DNA of 64,000 bases. Origin: Bartonella vinsonii subsp. berkhoffii ATCC 51672 (GTDB taxonomy: Bacteria > Pseudomonadota > Alphaproteobacteria > Rhizobiales > Rhizobiaceae). The stretch is taken from positions 124,001 to 188,000 of the forward strand of contig NZ_CADEAK010000003.1 in the NCBI RefSeq assembly GCF_902825225.1, written 5' to 3'. The notes beneath the pieces are model-generated. The model was not told the origin of the DNA. It was given only the letters and a program-made list of their open reading frames with translations, and ran no database searches. A program made the translations under genes and the position numbers. Shown one piece after another: positions 14,822 through 23,906 of the stretch; the first letter of the stretch is position 1; each line of letters begins with the position of its first letter.

Positions 14822-15655
14822 TTAAAATTTATATGCTACACCCACACGAAAATCATTCGTTTTGTAGCTCATTTCAATTTTATCTTGTGCGAATTTTTTC
14901 TTACCATAATCTGAGTAACGATATTCCGCACGCACAATAACATTATCGGTCATTGCAAAATCAATACCACCTCCAAGGGTATAACCAATCATCGTCTTTT
15001 TTTCATCATGCACCAAAGCAGAAAGATTTACTACCCTCTCTGTTGCATCTGCTGGCATTGCAAAAATATTTCGAAGCTGCGTATAAGCAACTCCTCCCGC
15101 GACATAAGGCATCATACGATCAATAACAAAACCCACTCGTGCCCTTGTAGCACCAGCCCATTTTTGTTTTAAAGTATGTTGCACAGTTATAGGAGGTGTC
15201 GTGACAGTATCATCGCTCTTCTCTGTAGACCGACTTGTTCCTGCTAGTGCTTTTTCACTGTGACCTTCTTGCGGCAGCTCTACATCTTTTGAACTGATAC
15301 TTTTCGTATTTTTTTTATCAAACCAAATCACATCTGTATCAATACCTATGATAAAGCCATTGTCGATATCAACATTGGAACCCGCATAGATACCCCCTAC
15401 AAAACCAGAAAGTTTAGGCAAAAGATCCTTTCTCACTGGAATCCATTTTCCTGTATCCTCATCTCCTATATAACTCAAAGCAGTCTTACTGGAAAAATTG
15501 CCAAGTTGACCTCCAATGTAAAACCCTGTCCATGAAAATGCTGGAACTGCAATAACAGGTGTTGATTTTTCAGGGACTATAATATCCGCTGCCTGCACTG
15601 CAGAAACTAAAGTTAAAGAAAAAATAGAAGTTGTGATTAAGTATTTAATAGTCAT
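14822..15655 (-). CDS. Hemin-binding protein / Omp25-Omp31-like outer-membrane porin
   Basis: A 277-residue outer-membrane beta-barrel protein. It has a signal peptide (residues 1-22, cleavage after VQA), then the family entry motif FSWTGFYIGGQLG, barrel strands such as ATRARVGFVIDRMMPYVAGG, and a C-terminal strand ending in Phe (FRVGVAYKF), as barrel-assembly substrates do. These traits match the Bartonella Hbp family and Brucella Omp25/Omp31. Hbp proteins bind hemin on the cell surface. A hydrophilic Ser/Thr/Glu/Lys-rich insert at about 113-158 is probably an exposed loop. The ribosome binding site is AGGGGAGC. It is followed by a clear terminator, so it is monocistronic. Which Hbp paralogue it is, and whether it binds heme, cannot be told from here. 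Confidence 0.8.
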   Translation of the reverse strand: MTIKYLITTSIFSLTLVSAVQAADIIVPEKSTPVIAVPAFSWTGFYIGGQLGNFSSKTALSYIGDEDTGKWIPVRKDLLPKLSGFVGGIYAGSNVDIDNGFIIGIDTDVIWFDKKNTKSISSKDVELPQEGHSEKALAGTSRSTEKSDDTVTTPPITVQHTLKQKWAGATRARVGFVIDRMMPYVAGGVAYTQLRNIFAMPADATERVVNLSALVHDEKKTMIGYTLGGGIDFAMTDNVIVRAEYRYSDYGKKKFAQDKIEMSYKTNDFRVGVAYKF

Positions 15656-16573
15656 AATGCTCCCCTAAAAGCTAATGTGACACAATATTAATCAATTATT
15701 CATTATTTTTTTCAAAAAATCTGTAGCAAAAATGATACAGTTATGAAAAAAATAAAACATCTATTAGAAAAACTTAAATAAATATGTTATAATTTTTGAA
15801 ATTTTTTTGCCCTAATCATTGCTGTAATCTTTTACTTGCTACATGTTTTTTTTATCATTTCCCAAACAAATAAAAAAAGAGGCGTAATATTAACTTCTAA
15901 AAAGTAAGACTCACTAACGTAGCAAAGAAAGCATCTTATCTCACTTTACTCAATATATTTCTGTTATATATCTGTTAAAAAAATCAGCTACAGAATTTGT
16001 GAGATTTTGCCAAAATTTTGCGCTAAAAAGACCATTTCTTCTGAAAAATCTTCATTTTCGCGTTCATGAAGATATCTGTTTGATATACAGATCTCTATAA
16101 GAGGCGATATTACAGATATACATTAAGAAAAATGAATAAAAAGAAGTATCCATTAAAAGGTACAAAAAAGCTTACTCGAATTTTCTGCACGAACAATAAC
16201 AATCAGAATGAACTTATTTTAGCCAAAAAATCCATCATAAACAGTTTTGCTCCTCTGTTCACTAAAACCCATACTTAAATAAAATATGAAAAAGCAATGT
16301 ATAAACAAAGAGTAATAATAATTCAATCATAACTATTACCAATAAAAATAATATTAAATAAAAAAATATTTATTAATAAATTTTAATAGCAACTTTATTC
16401 ATTTTTAAATGAAGAAAAATAGATAAAAATTTATTATATCAATTATTTTTAACAAAAATTTTGTTTTTCATTAAGCAATAGTTGCAAATTACATATTTCT
16501 TATCGTGTTATAACATATTTATATTTTAGATTAATCATTACATAAAACAATTACATAATTATTATAAAATACT
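15656..16573. other. Long AT-rich leader region upstream of the porin
   Basis: About 920 bases with no gene. The porin reads away from it on the minus strand, so the promoter and regulatory sites must lie here. I see a single TTTAGAA-like half site on the minus strand near 15895-15901, but not a full palindrome of the Irr type. The part from 16300 to 16570 is extremely AT-rich. Confidence 0.4.
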
Positions 16574-19498
16574 TTAATATTTTATCAGTTTTGTAAAAAT
16601 TGAACATACGGATTGCCCAGTTTCCTCAATTAATGTTTCAATGCGGAGCAAATCAGGTTCGCCAACGCTCCTTAACAAAAGATCGCTTAACCTAGGGGGC
16701 ATATCATGAGTATCGAGAGAAGTATTTAAGCAAAGCCGTATAACTTGGCTCAAATTTGTATAGAGACTATAAGCATGATGCAAATCAGAAACAAGCGACT
16801 GGTTAAGAAAACTGTTCGGTAATTGTAGTAAAATATCCGCTGTCGTTGCTCCAATTTGAAATACAATTGCATGCGTAATAAGAGCAAATTGGGCAATAAA
16901 CTCCAAGTCCATAATACCACCAGGCATCGTTTTTAAATCCCATCGATTCTTTGGCGGTTTTTCTTTTGCAATCAAAGTACGCATTTCACATACTGCTTTT
17001 GTTACATCCTTCTTATTATGAGACAACGAAATAATTGCACGAACTTCATTTTCTAACTTTTGTAAAAAATCAGGATCTCCTGCAATACCCCGTGCCCGTG
17101 TTAAAGCGAGATGTTCCCATATCCATGCTTCTTTGCGATAATATTTCTTAAAAAATTGAAAAGAAACAGCAACAGGACCCTTATTGCCTAATGGCCGCAA
17201 TCTTAAATCAACGGCATAAAGAACCCCTTGGCTTGTAAGAGTAGATAAAGCTGCAACCAAACGCTGTGTCAAACGCGTATAATATTGAGAGATATAGAGA
17301 GGCTTTTCTCCATCAGATATTTCTGCATCTTCATCATGCTCATAAAGCAAAATGAGGTCAACATCCGAACCAGCCGTTAATTCACGACTCCCAAGCTTCC
17401 CCATACCCAGTATACCAACACGTCCCCCTTTAATATTGCCATGAAGACGAAAAAATTCCTTTTGAACCGCAGCAAAAGTTTTTGCAATCATAAGATCAGC
17501 AAGTGCGGTAAATGCAAAACCTGCTCTTTCTCCCGTAATTGCACCATTTAAAATTCGAATACCAATCAAAAAGCGCTGTTCATCAGCAAAAATTCTTAAA
17601 TTGTCAAGAATTTCTTCATAAGAAGTGACACCTTCAAAAAAACATTCAAGTCGTTTTTCTAGGTAAGTTTTTGTTGGTAATTCTGAAAAAATGGTTGGAT
17701 CTAACATTCCATCAAAAACATGGGGTTTACGTGTAATAATTTCTGCAAGACGTGGAGCTGCTCCCATAATAAGCACCAACATATCCAAAAGAGAGGGATT
17801 AGATTGCAATAAACTAAACAGCTGAATTCCTGAAGGTAAACCCTGTAAAAAACTATCAAAACACAACATCGCTTCATCTGCGCGCTTTGTTGCGCCAAAA
17901 GCTTTCAAAAGTGCTGGTGTCAATTCTGTTAATCTCTCACGTGCTTCGGCAGATTGCGTTGCTTTATAACGCCCACAATGGAGTGTACGCATAATACGAC
18001 AAATATCACTTGCTCTTTCAAAACCTAAACGACTTAATGTTATTAATGTCTCTGGGTCATCTTGTTCACCAGTAAAAACTAAATTGCCAATTTCTAAACC
18101 AAGTTCTTGCTCATTCTCAAACAGCGCAGCATAATGTTTTTCAACGACCTGAAGTGTTTTTAATAAATCACGAATAAAGCTACTCGTTTCTTGATACCCC
18201 ATTAAATAGGCAACACTGGTAAATTGAGAAATATCATGGGGGAGAAGATGCGTTTGTTCATCTGCAAGCATTTGAATACGGTGTTCTACATTTCGTAAAA
18301 AAGCATAACTTTTTATAAGGCTATCTTTGGTCTTCTCACTAATCCAACCAAGCATGTGAAGTTCTGCTAACATTGCAACTGTCTGACGTCCACGTAATTG
18401 GGGAAAGCGTCCACCAGCAATGAGCTGTTGTGTCTGGACAAAAAACTCAATCTCGCGAATTCCACCTCGCCCTAATTTTACATTATGTCCATAAGCAGCA
18501 ATTTGACCATAATTTTTATACGCATGAATTTGACGTTTGATCGAATGGATATCAGCAATAGCAGCATAATCTAAATATTTCCGCCACACATAAGGAAAAA
18601 GCTCTTTCAGAAAATGAAAGCCAGCCTTTTTATCACCAGCAACGGGGCGTGCTTTAATCATAGCTGCTCGTTCCCAATTTTGTCCGCGTCCCTCGTAATA
18701 ACGCAACGCGGTCCTTACTGGTAAAGCCAAAGGGGTTGAACTGGGATCTGGTCGAAGCCGAAAATCGAGACGGAAAACATATCCCTCCACTGTGCGTTCT
18801 TGAATGATACGGATCAAGCGGCGTACTATTTTAGAGAATATATCGACACTCTCAGAAAGATTACCAATATGGGGTGACATTTCATCAATGAAAACAATAA
18901 GATCAATATCAGAAGAATAATTAAGTTCTCCCGCCCCTAATTTTCCCATTCCTAAAATGATTAAACCGCAGTCTTTTTCAGGATCATCACGATTTGACAA
19001 ACTTATCTTACCATGATCGTGCTCCTCTCTTAAAAGAAAACGGAGTGCTACACTTAATGCAGCTTCTCCCAAACGTGTTAACCAAGCGCATGAAACTTCA
19101 TAAGTAAAAACACCACTTAAATCAGCTAAAGCAATGAGAACATGTGCTTCTCGTTTTTTGCGTCTTAAAGCAGTCATTAATGAAGTTTCCTGTATAGCTT
19201 CATTCTTATCAATGACTGCAATATCATCTATAATTTCGCTTAGTCTTGTTTCTATATCAACATCCAATAAGGGGCTAAGATACGATGGATTGGCGATTAA
19301 GACCTCACGCAAAAAAGGAGACAAGGTCATAACCGCACTGATAAATTCAATTTGTTTTTCCCTCTTTGAAAAAAAAGAAACAAGCGATTTTAACTTTTCT
19401 TTCCTTGCTTGTTCTTCAAGGTCTTTCAACCATTGAGAACCGCTCTCATCAAGGGGGCATAAAGGGAGCAATTGTGTTTTTAAAAAAGCATCTTTCAT
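16574..19498 (-). CDS. glnE: Bifunctional glutamine synthetase adenylyltransferase/deadenylase
   Basis: GlnE adds or removes AMP on glutamine synthetase according to PII signalling. The protein is 974 residues, normal length. It carries two nucleotidyltransferase domains, each with a G-K-L-G motif: LGMGKLGAGELNYSSDIDLIVF in the N-terminal half (deadenylase) and LGMGKLGSRELTAGSDVDLILL in the C-terminal half (adenylylase), each with its D-x-D metal site. The remaining parts are helical GlnD/PII-utilisation linkers. It follows the histidine kinase gene on the same strand with a gap of 96 bases, as in other Rhizobiales. Confidence 0.96.
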   Translation of the reverse strand: MKDAFLKTQLLPLCPLDESGSQWLKDLEEQARKEKLKSLVSFFSKREKQIEFISAVMTLSPFLREVLIANPSYLSPLLDVDIETRLSEIIDDIAVIDKNEAIQETSLMTALRRKKREAHVLIALADLSGVFTYEVSCAWLTRLGEAALSVALRFLLREEHDHGKISLSNRDDPEKDCGLIILGMGKLGAGELNYSSDIDLIVFIDEMSPHIGNLSESVDIFSKIVRRLIRIIQERTVEGYVFRLDFRLRPDPSSTPLALPVRTALRYYEGRGQNWERAAMIKARPVAGDKKAGFHFLKELFPYVWRKYLDYAAIADIHSIKRQIHAYKNYGQIAAYGHNVKLGRGGIREIEFFVQTQQLIAGGRFPQLRGRQTVAMLAELHMLGWISEKTKDSLIKSYAFLRNVEHRIQMLADEQTHLLPHDISQFTSVAYLMGYQETSSFIRDLLKTLQVVEKHYAALFENEQELGLEIGNLVFTGEQDDPETLITLSRLGFERASDICRIMRTLHCGRYKATQSAEARERLTELTPALLKAFGATKRADEAMLCFDSFLQGLPSGIQLFSLLQSNPSLLDMLVLIMGAAPRLAEIITRKPHVFDGMLDPTIFSELPTKTYLEKRLECFFEGVTSYEEILDNLRIFADEQRFLIGIRILNGAITGERAGFAFTALADLMIAKTFAAVQKEFFRLHGNIKGGRVGILGMGKLGSRELTAGSDVDLILLYEHDEDAEISDGEKPLYISQYYTRLTQRLVAALSTLTSQGVLYAVDLRLRPLGNKGPVAVSFQFFKKYYRKEAWIWEHLALTRARGIAGDPDFLQKLENEVRAIISLSHNKKDVTKAVCEMRTLIAKEKPPKNRWDLKTMPGGIMDLEFIAQFALITHAIVFQIGATTADILLQLPNSFLNQSLVSDLHHAYSLYTNLSQVIRLCLNTSLDTHDMPPRLSDLLLRSVGEPDLLRIETLIEETGQSVCSIFTKLIKY

Positions 19499-19594
19499 CT
19501 ACTCTTCCTTGTAAGGTATCTTACCTTTTTTCTCTTGCATTATACTGTAAGGAAAAATAGTCATAGATATTAAAATAATGAAGCAGAAAGACTT

Positions 19595-20977
19595 TTAAGG
19601 AAACAATAAAACAGCTCTAAGCCCTGGATTTGCATTTTCAAGTAAAAGCTCACCGCCATGAAGCTTCATAACAGCTTTTGCTATACTTAGACCAATACCA
19701 AAACCGGGCTGTGTACGACTTTCTTCAAGGCGAATAAATCGTTCTGTTACTTTTTCACGTTTATCCGCTGCAATTCCTGGACCATTATCGCTCACAACAA
19801 CCAATAAATGTTCATCACGATATTCCATCGATAAGCAAACCTTCGCCTCTCTTCCATCCTTCGAGGCATATTTAATTGCATTATCTATAAGATTAAAAAT
19901 TGATTGCGCAATAAGCTCACGATTCAACTTAAGCTCTTTATCAAATGTATCCCCCAACCGAAGCAAAACACCTGATTCTTCAGCAAAAGGCTCATAAAGT
20001 TCAACGGCATCTTCAAGGATAAGCTTCATATTCATAACCTCAAGATGCTCAATTGCACTGCTGGCTTCAATGCGTGAAATCATTAAAATAGCATTAAAAG
20101 TACGAATAAGTTGATCGGATTCAACAATGACCCCATCAAGTACTTGACGATATTCAAGCTTTGTCTTTTGCCCAGAAAGTGCTTCTTCAGCACGATTTCT
20201 AAGGCGTGTTAATGGTGTTTTCAAATCATGTGCAATATTGTCAGATACTTGACGCAAACCAATATTTAATTCTTCAATGCGGTCTAACATAACATTAAGA
20301 TTAGCGGATAATCGATCAAACTCATCCCCTACCCCAGAAACAGGCAAACGCTCACTGAAATCACCATCCATCAAGCGTTGAGAGGCAGCTGTAACATGAT
20401 CAATCCTTTGCAATGCTCGCCTCCCAACAAAAAACCATATGAGTAAAGCCCCTCCAAGCATCGCTGCAAGAGCAATCATGACTGCTTTACGGATAACCAA
20501 TGCGAAACGTTCTGGTTCATCCAAATCTCGCCCTATAAGAACCTTCATAGCGTTGGGCAAATCAACAACAATTGCCAAAGCGCGATGTTCACTTGTTTTA
20601 CCATGTTCTCCAAAACGTGAATATAAAAAAGAATTCGCAATAAAACCATTATGATTCAAAAGACCTAATTCAATACGTGCAACATTGCCTGCTAAAATGC
20701 GCCCCATCGGATCAGTAACAAGATAAAGAAAAGCCCCAGGTTGTCGTGAACGATAATCAATAGTACGTATTAATAAAGGAAGCCCACCATAATTATAAGC
20801 ATTTTCGATATACTTTAACTCCTCATGAAGCGCTTGCTCTGTTTGCTCCGTTAATAACAAAGCAGAAAATGCCGTCATATAAATCGAAAGTCCTGTTGCA
20901 ACCAACCCAAATAATAAAATATAAAGTGCTGAGAGCCTAAATGCAGTCGTACGTATTATATTGATCAGGCGATTCAT
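19595..20977 (-). CDS. Two-component sensor histidine kinase
   Basis: A 460-residue inner-membrane kinase with transmembrane segments at about 15-42 and 163-184. Between them lies a periplasmic sensor of roughly 120 residues. A HAMP domain (about 185-238) follows, then HisKA with phospho-acceptor H250 in DNIAHDLKTPLTRLRNR, and a HATPase domain with DNGPGIA and GFGIGLSIAKAV. The start codon overlaps the stop of the response-regulator gene by 4 bases, so the two form a coupled pair. Its position between degP and glnE is conserved in rhizobia; the signal is unknown to me. Adjacency to degP suggests an envelope role, which is inference. Confidence 0.9.
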   Translation of the reverse strand: MNRLINIIRTTAFRLSALYILLFGLVATGLSIYMTAFSALLLTEQTEQALHEELKYIENAYNYGGLPLLIRTIDYRSRQPGAFLYLVTDPMGRILAGNVARIELGLLNHNGFIANSFLYSRFGEHGKTSEHRALAIVVDLPNAMKVLIGRDLDEPERFALVIRKAVMIALAAMLGGALLIWFFVGRRALQRIDHVTAASQRLMDGDFSERLPVSGVGDEFDRLSANLNVMLDRIEELNIGLRQVSDNIAHDLKTPLTRLRNRAEEALSGQKTKLEYRQVLDGVIVESDQLIRTFNAILMISRIEASSAIEHLEVMNMKLILEDAVELYEPFAEESGVLLRLGDTFDKELKLNRELIAQSIFNLIDNAIKYASKDGREAKVCLSMEYRDEHLLVVVSDNGPGIAADKREKVTERFIRLEESRTQPGFGIGLSIAKAVMKLHGGELLLENANPGLRAVLLFP

Positions 20978-21660
20978 GTTTTGTTATCTGGTGCTTTCAG
21001 CATATATCCAGCTCCACGCACAGTATGGAGAAGTGGGAGATCAAAATCTTTTTCAATTTTTGCTCTTAAACGGGATATATGAACATCAATGACATTTGTT
21101 TGCGGATCAAAATGGTAATCCCAAACATTTTCCAAAAGCATAGTGCGTGTAACAACCTGACCAGCATAGCGCATCAAATATTCAAGTAAACGAAATTCTC
21201 TGGGTTGCAATATAATATTTCTATTACCCCGTTTTACTGTATGTGCTAACCGATCAAGTTCAAGATTGCCTACGCAATAAACAGTTTCTGCCTCTTTAGG
21301 ATTTTTCCGCCGCTGCAATACTTCAACGCGCGCAAGAAGCTCAGAAAAAGCATAAGGTTTTGTCAAATAATCATCACCCCCTGCACGTAAACCCGTTACA
21401 CGATCATTCACTTGCCCTAAAGCTGAAAGGATGAGAACAGGTGTTTCATTGCCTTTAGCACGTAATTCAGAAATAATAGAAAGACCATCACGATGCAAAA
21501 GCATCCGATCAATAACCATAACGTCATAACTTTCCGCATCAGCTAAAGCATATCCAGTATCTCCATCATAGGCAACAACAACTGAATGTCCCGCCTCCGA
21601 AAAAGCTTTTTCGAGATAACGGCCCGTCTCACGATCATCTTCAATAACGAGTATCCTCAT
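20974..21660 (-). CDS. OmpR/PhoB-family response regulator
   Basis: The protein has 228 residues. The receiver domain (1-115) carries the acidic pocket E7-D8-D9, phospho-acceptor D51 in VMVIDRML, and the conserved Lys in YLTKPYAF. The C-terminal winged-helix DNA-binding domain (about 125-222) includes LQPREFRLLEYLMR and NVIDVHISRLRAKIE. It is the partner of the kinase directly downstream and lies 83 bases after the degP stop, so it may be co-transcribed with degP. Confidence 0.93.
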   Translation of the reverse strand: MRILVIEDDRETGRYLEKAFSEAGHSVVVAYDGDTGYALADAESYDVMVIDRMLLHRDGLSIISELRAKGNETPVLILSALGQVNDRVTGLRAGGDDYLTKPYAFSELLARVEVLQRRKNPKEAETVYCVGNLELDRLAHTVKRGNRNIILQPREFRLLEYLMRYAGQVVTRTMLLENVWDYHFDPQTNVIDVHISRLRAKIEKDFDLPLLHTVRGAGYMLKAPDNKT

Positions 21661-21743
21661 AAAACGTATCTCCGTTATTTTATCACATTGTGTTGTAGTA
21701 GAACAGAGATCTACAAAACCTCTGCCCTACCACAAACGAAATG

Positions 21744-23255
21744 TTATTTTTTGAAAATTGGAAGAGCAACAAAACGATTTTGACCATTTGTTCGCACTTG
21801 TAGGAGTATCGCTTTTCGCCCTAACTTTTGAGCATACTTGATTGTATCGGTAATATCAGAAATCTTTTTAACAGACTTATTATTCACTGTTATAATCACA
21901 TCACCGGGGCGTATACCTTTATCTGCAGCATCTGAATCTGAATCTACATCAGTTACGACCAATCCTATACCATCATCAGAAGGAGCAACAATCAAACCAT
22001 AATCTTCTAATGTTTCATCTGCATCATTGTGCTTATTTGAATATTTTGAACCCTCTTTCTTTCCTTCATCTTCAGGCATTGAAGCAAGTTTAACTTTTAT
22101 ATTTTCCTCCTTACCGGATCTCCAAACACCCAACGTCACTATTTCACCTGGTCTAGTATTTGCTATACGCTTCGCCAAATCACGAGCATCATTAATTTTC
22201 TCACCATTCACTGAAATAATGACATCCCCTGCTTTTATACCAGCCTTTTCTGCCGGTCCTTTTAATGGATCAGTGATTAAAGCACCTTTGTCCTCTTTCA
22301 AACCTATCGAGTCTGAAATCTCCTTCGTTACGGGCTGAATCTGAACCCCCAGCCAACCACGCTGAACAGAACCTTTTTCGATAAGTTGTTGCACAACCTG
22401 TTTCACTGTCGCTGCCGGAATAGCAAAAGCAATACCAACATTTCCTCCAGAAGGAGAAAAAATTGCTGTATTAACTCCAACAACCTTCCCATTCAAATCA
22501 AAAGTTGGACCACCAGAATTTCCTCTATTCACAGCCGCATCAATCTGAATAAAATCATCATAGACACCGGTGCCAATATCACGTCCACGCGCCGAAACAA
22601 TACCAGCTGTTACAGTGCCACCAAGGCCAAATGGATTACCGATAGCAACAACCCAATCACCAACGCGAAGCTTTGTATCATCACCAAAATCAACATAGGA
22701 AAATTTTCTTTTGTCGTTCACTTTCAAAACTGCAAGATCAGTTCGTGGATCTGATCCAATGAGCTTAGCATTCAATTCTGTACCATCATCAAGAACAACA
22801 GAATAACTGGTGCCATCAGAAATCACATGATTATTGGTCACAATGTAACCATCCGATGAAATAAAAAAGCCCGATCCAAAAGCTATAGGACGAAGTCTGT
22901 GCGAATGTGATGGAAACTTATTTTTAGGCTTATCCAAATCATAAAACTCTTTAAAAAATCTTTTTAACGGATGTTGATCTGGTAATTGGTCGATACCCGG
23001 ACCGCTAAAAAAATTGCTAAAGGACCAGTCGTCTTTTTTTTTATTGCTCTTCACTTGCACTGAAACAACAGCAGGTTTTACTTGAGAAACAATATCTGCA
23101 AATCCCGGCTGTTGCATGAATGAAGTAAATACAGAATTGGCATGAGCCGTTGTCGTCCACAAGCTTGACCCACATGCACTAAAAAACAGTGCACTTTCCA
23201 ACGCAGCGGAAAAACTGACTGCGATTAATGTTTTAAAGAAAGTTTTTTTAACCAT
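21744..23255 (-). CDS. degP: Periplasmic serine protease/chaperone DegP (HtrA)
   Basis: A 503-residue Do-family protease. The N-terminus holds a signal sequence ending near THAN (about residue 40). The trypsin-like domain has the triad H143 (TNNHVISDG), D173 (DPRTDLAVLK) and S247 (GNSGGP). Two PDZ domains follow (about 290-380 and 400-495). The start is ATG at 23255, with AGGAGC eight bases upstream; an in-frame TTG at 23276 would sit on the ribosome binding site itself. HtrA degrades misfolded envelope proteins and is a known Bartonella antigen. It sits between the ccm genes and a two-component pair. Confidence 0.96.
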   Translation of the reverse strand: MVKKTFFKTLIAVSFSAALESALFFSACGSSLWTTTAHANSVFTSFMQQPGFADIVSQVKPAVVSVQVKSNKKKDDWSFSNFFSGPGIDQLPDQHPLKRFFKEFYDLDKPKNKFPSHSHRLRPIAFGSGFFISSDGYIVTNNHVISDGTSYSVVLDDGTELNAKLIGSDPRTDLAVLKVNDKRKFSYVDFGDDTKLRVGDWVVAIGNPFGLGGTVTAGIVSARGRDIGTGVYDDFIQIDAAVNRGNSGGPTFDLNGKVVGVNTAIFSPSGGNVGIAFAIPAATVKQVVQQLIEKGSVQRGWLGVQIQPVTKEISDSIGLKEDKGALITDPLKGPAEKAGIKAGDVIISVNGEKINDARDLAKRIANTRPGEIVTLGVWRSGKEENIKVKLASMPEDEGKKEGSKYSNKHNDADETLEDYGLIVAPSDDGIGLVVTDVDSDSDAADKGIRPGDVIITVNNKSVKKISDITDTIKYAQKLGRKAILLQVRTNGQNRFVALPIFKK

Positions 23256-23495
23256 TTGGTATACGCTCCTATTCAATCATATTTTTATCTAGATTGTGAT
23301 CACTTATAAAACAGCAGATCTTACCGTTTTCTGTCTAAAATATTAAAGTTTTGTAAGGTTTAAGCCCACAATCACACATCACTCCCCCATAAGGCTGAAT
23401 GACTCATTTAAACCACTTGAGTTTTTCTTTATACAACACCTCTTTTAACACAACGATATTTTCGACTGTTTTTTCTGCATCTGCATTCAAAATCA

Positions 23496-23906
23496 TTATT
23501 TTTTTGTGCTTTTGTAGCATCTTATCCTAAAAAATATAATGCTTGCACCAATAATAAGAATGACCAAAGGCGACAACCATAAAAACCAAGTTGCTTTATT
23601 AAATGGTGGTTTCAAGAGAATAAATGTACCATATCGTTCAACAAGAAAATCAATAACTTGCTGATTTGTATGTCCCATTTTCAATCTTTCCCGAATTAAA
23701 AATCGTAGATCACATGCCAGAGAACTCTCTGAATCATCAATGGATTGATTTTGACAAACCGGACAACGCAAATGTGATGAAATATCTCGCGCACGCGATT
23801 CAAGAACTGTATCCTTTAAAATTTCATCTGGCTCTACTGCTATCACCAACTGCAAAGGAAAAATCATAATTAAAAAAAACAAAGTCCAAAGCAATAGATT
23901 TTTCAT
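23496..23906 (-). CDS. ccmH: Cytochrome c maturation protein CcmH (CycL)
   Basis: A 136-residue membrane-anchored thioredoxin-like protein that reduces apocytochrome cysteines for heme attachment. It has a signal sequence (MKNLLLWTLFFLIMIFP), the redox motif LRCPVCQNQSI (CxxC), and a C-terminal membrane segment (FLWLSPLVILIIGASIIFF). I chose the ATG at 23906, which overlaps the ccmF stop as ATGA. The longer in-frame extension upstream, up to 24050, lies inside ccmF and does not look like CcmH. Confidence 0.94.
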   Translation of the reverse strand: MKNLLLWTLFFLIMIFPLQLVIAVEPDEILKDTVLESRARDISSHLRCPVCQNQSIDDSESSLACDLRFLIRERLKMGHTNQQVIDFLVERYGTFILLKPPFNKATWFLWLSPLVILIIGASIIFFRIRCYKSTKK

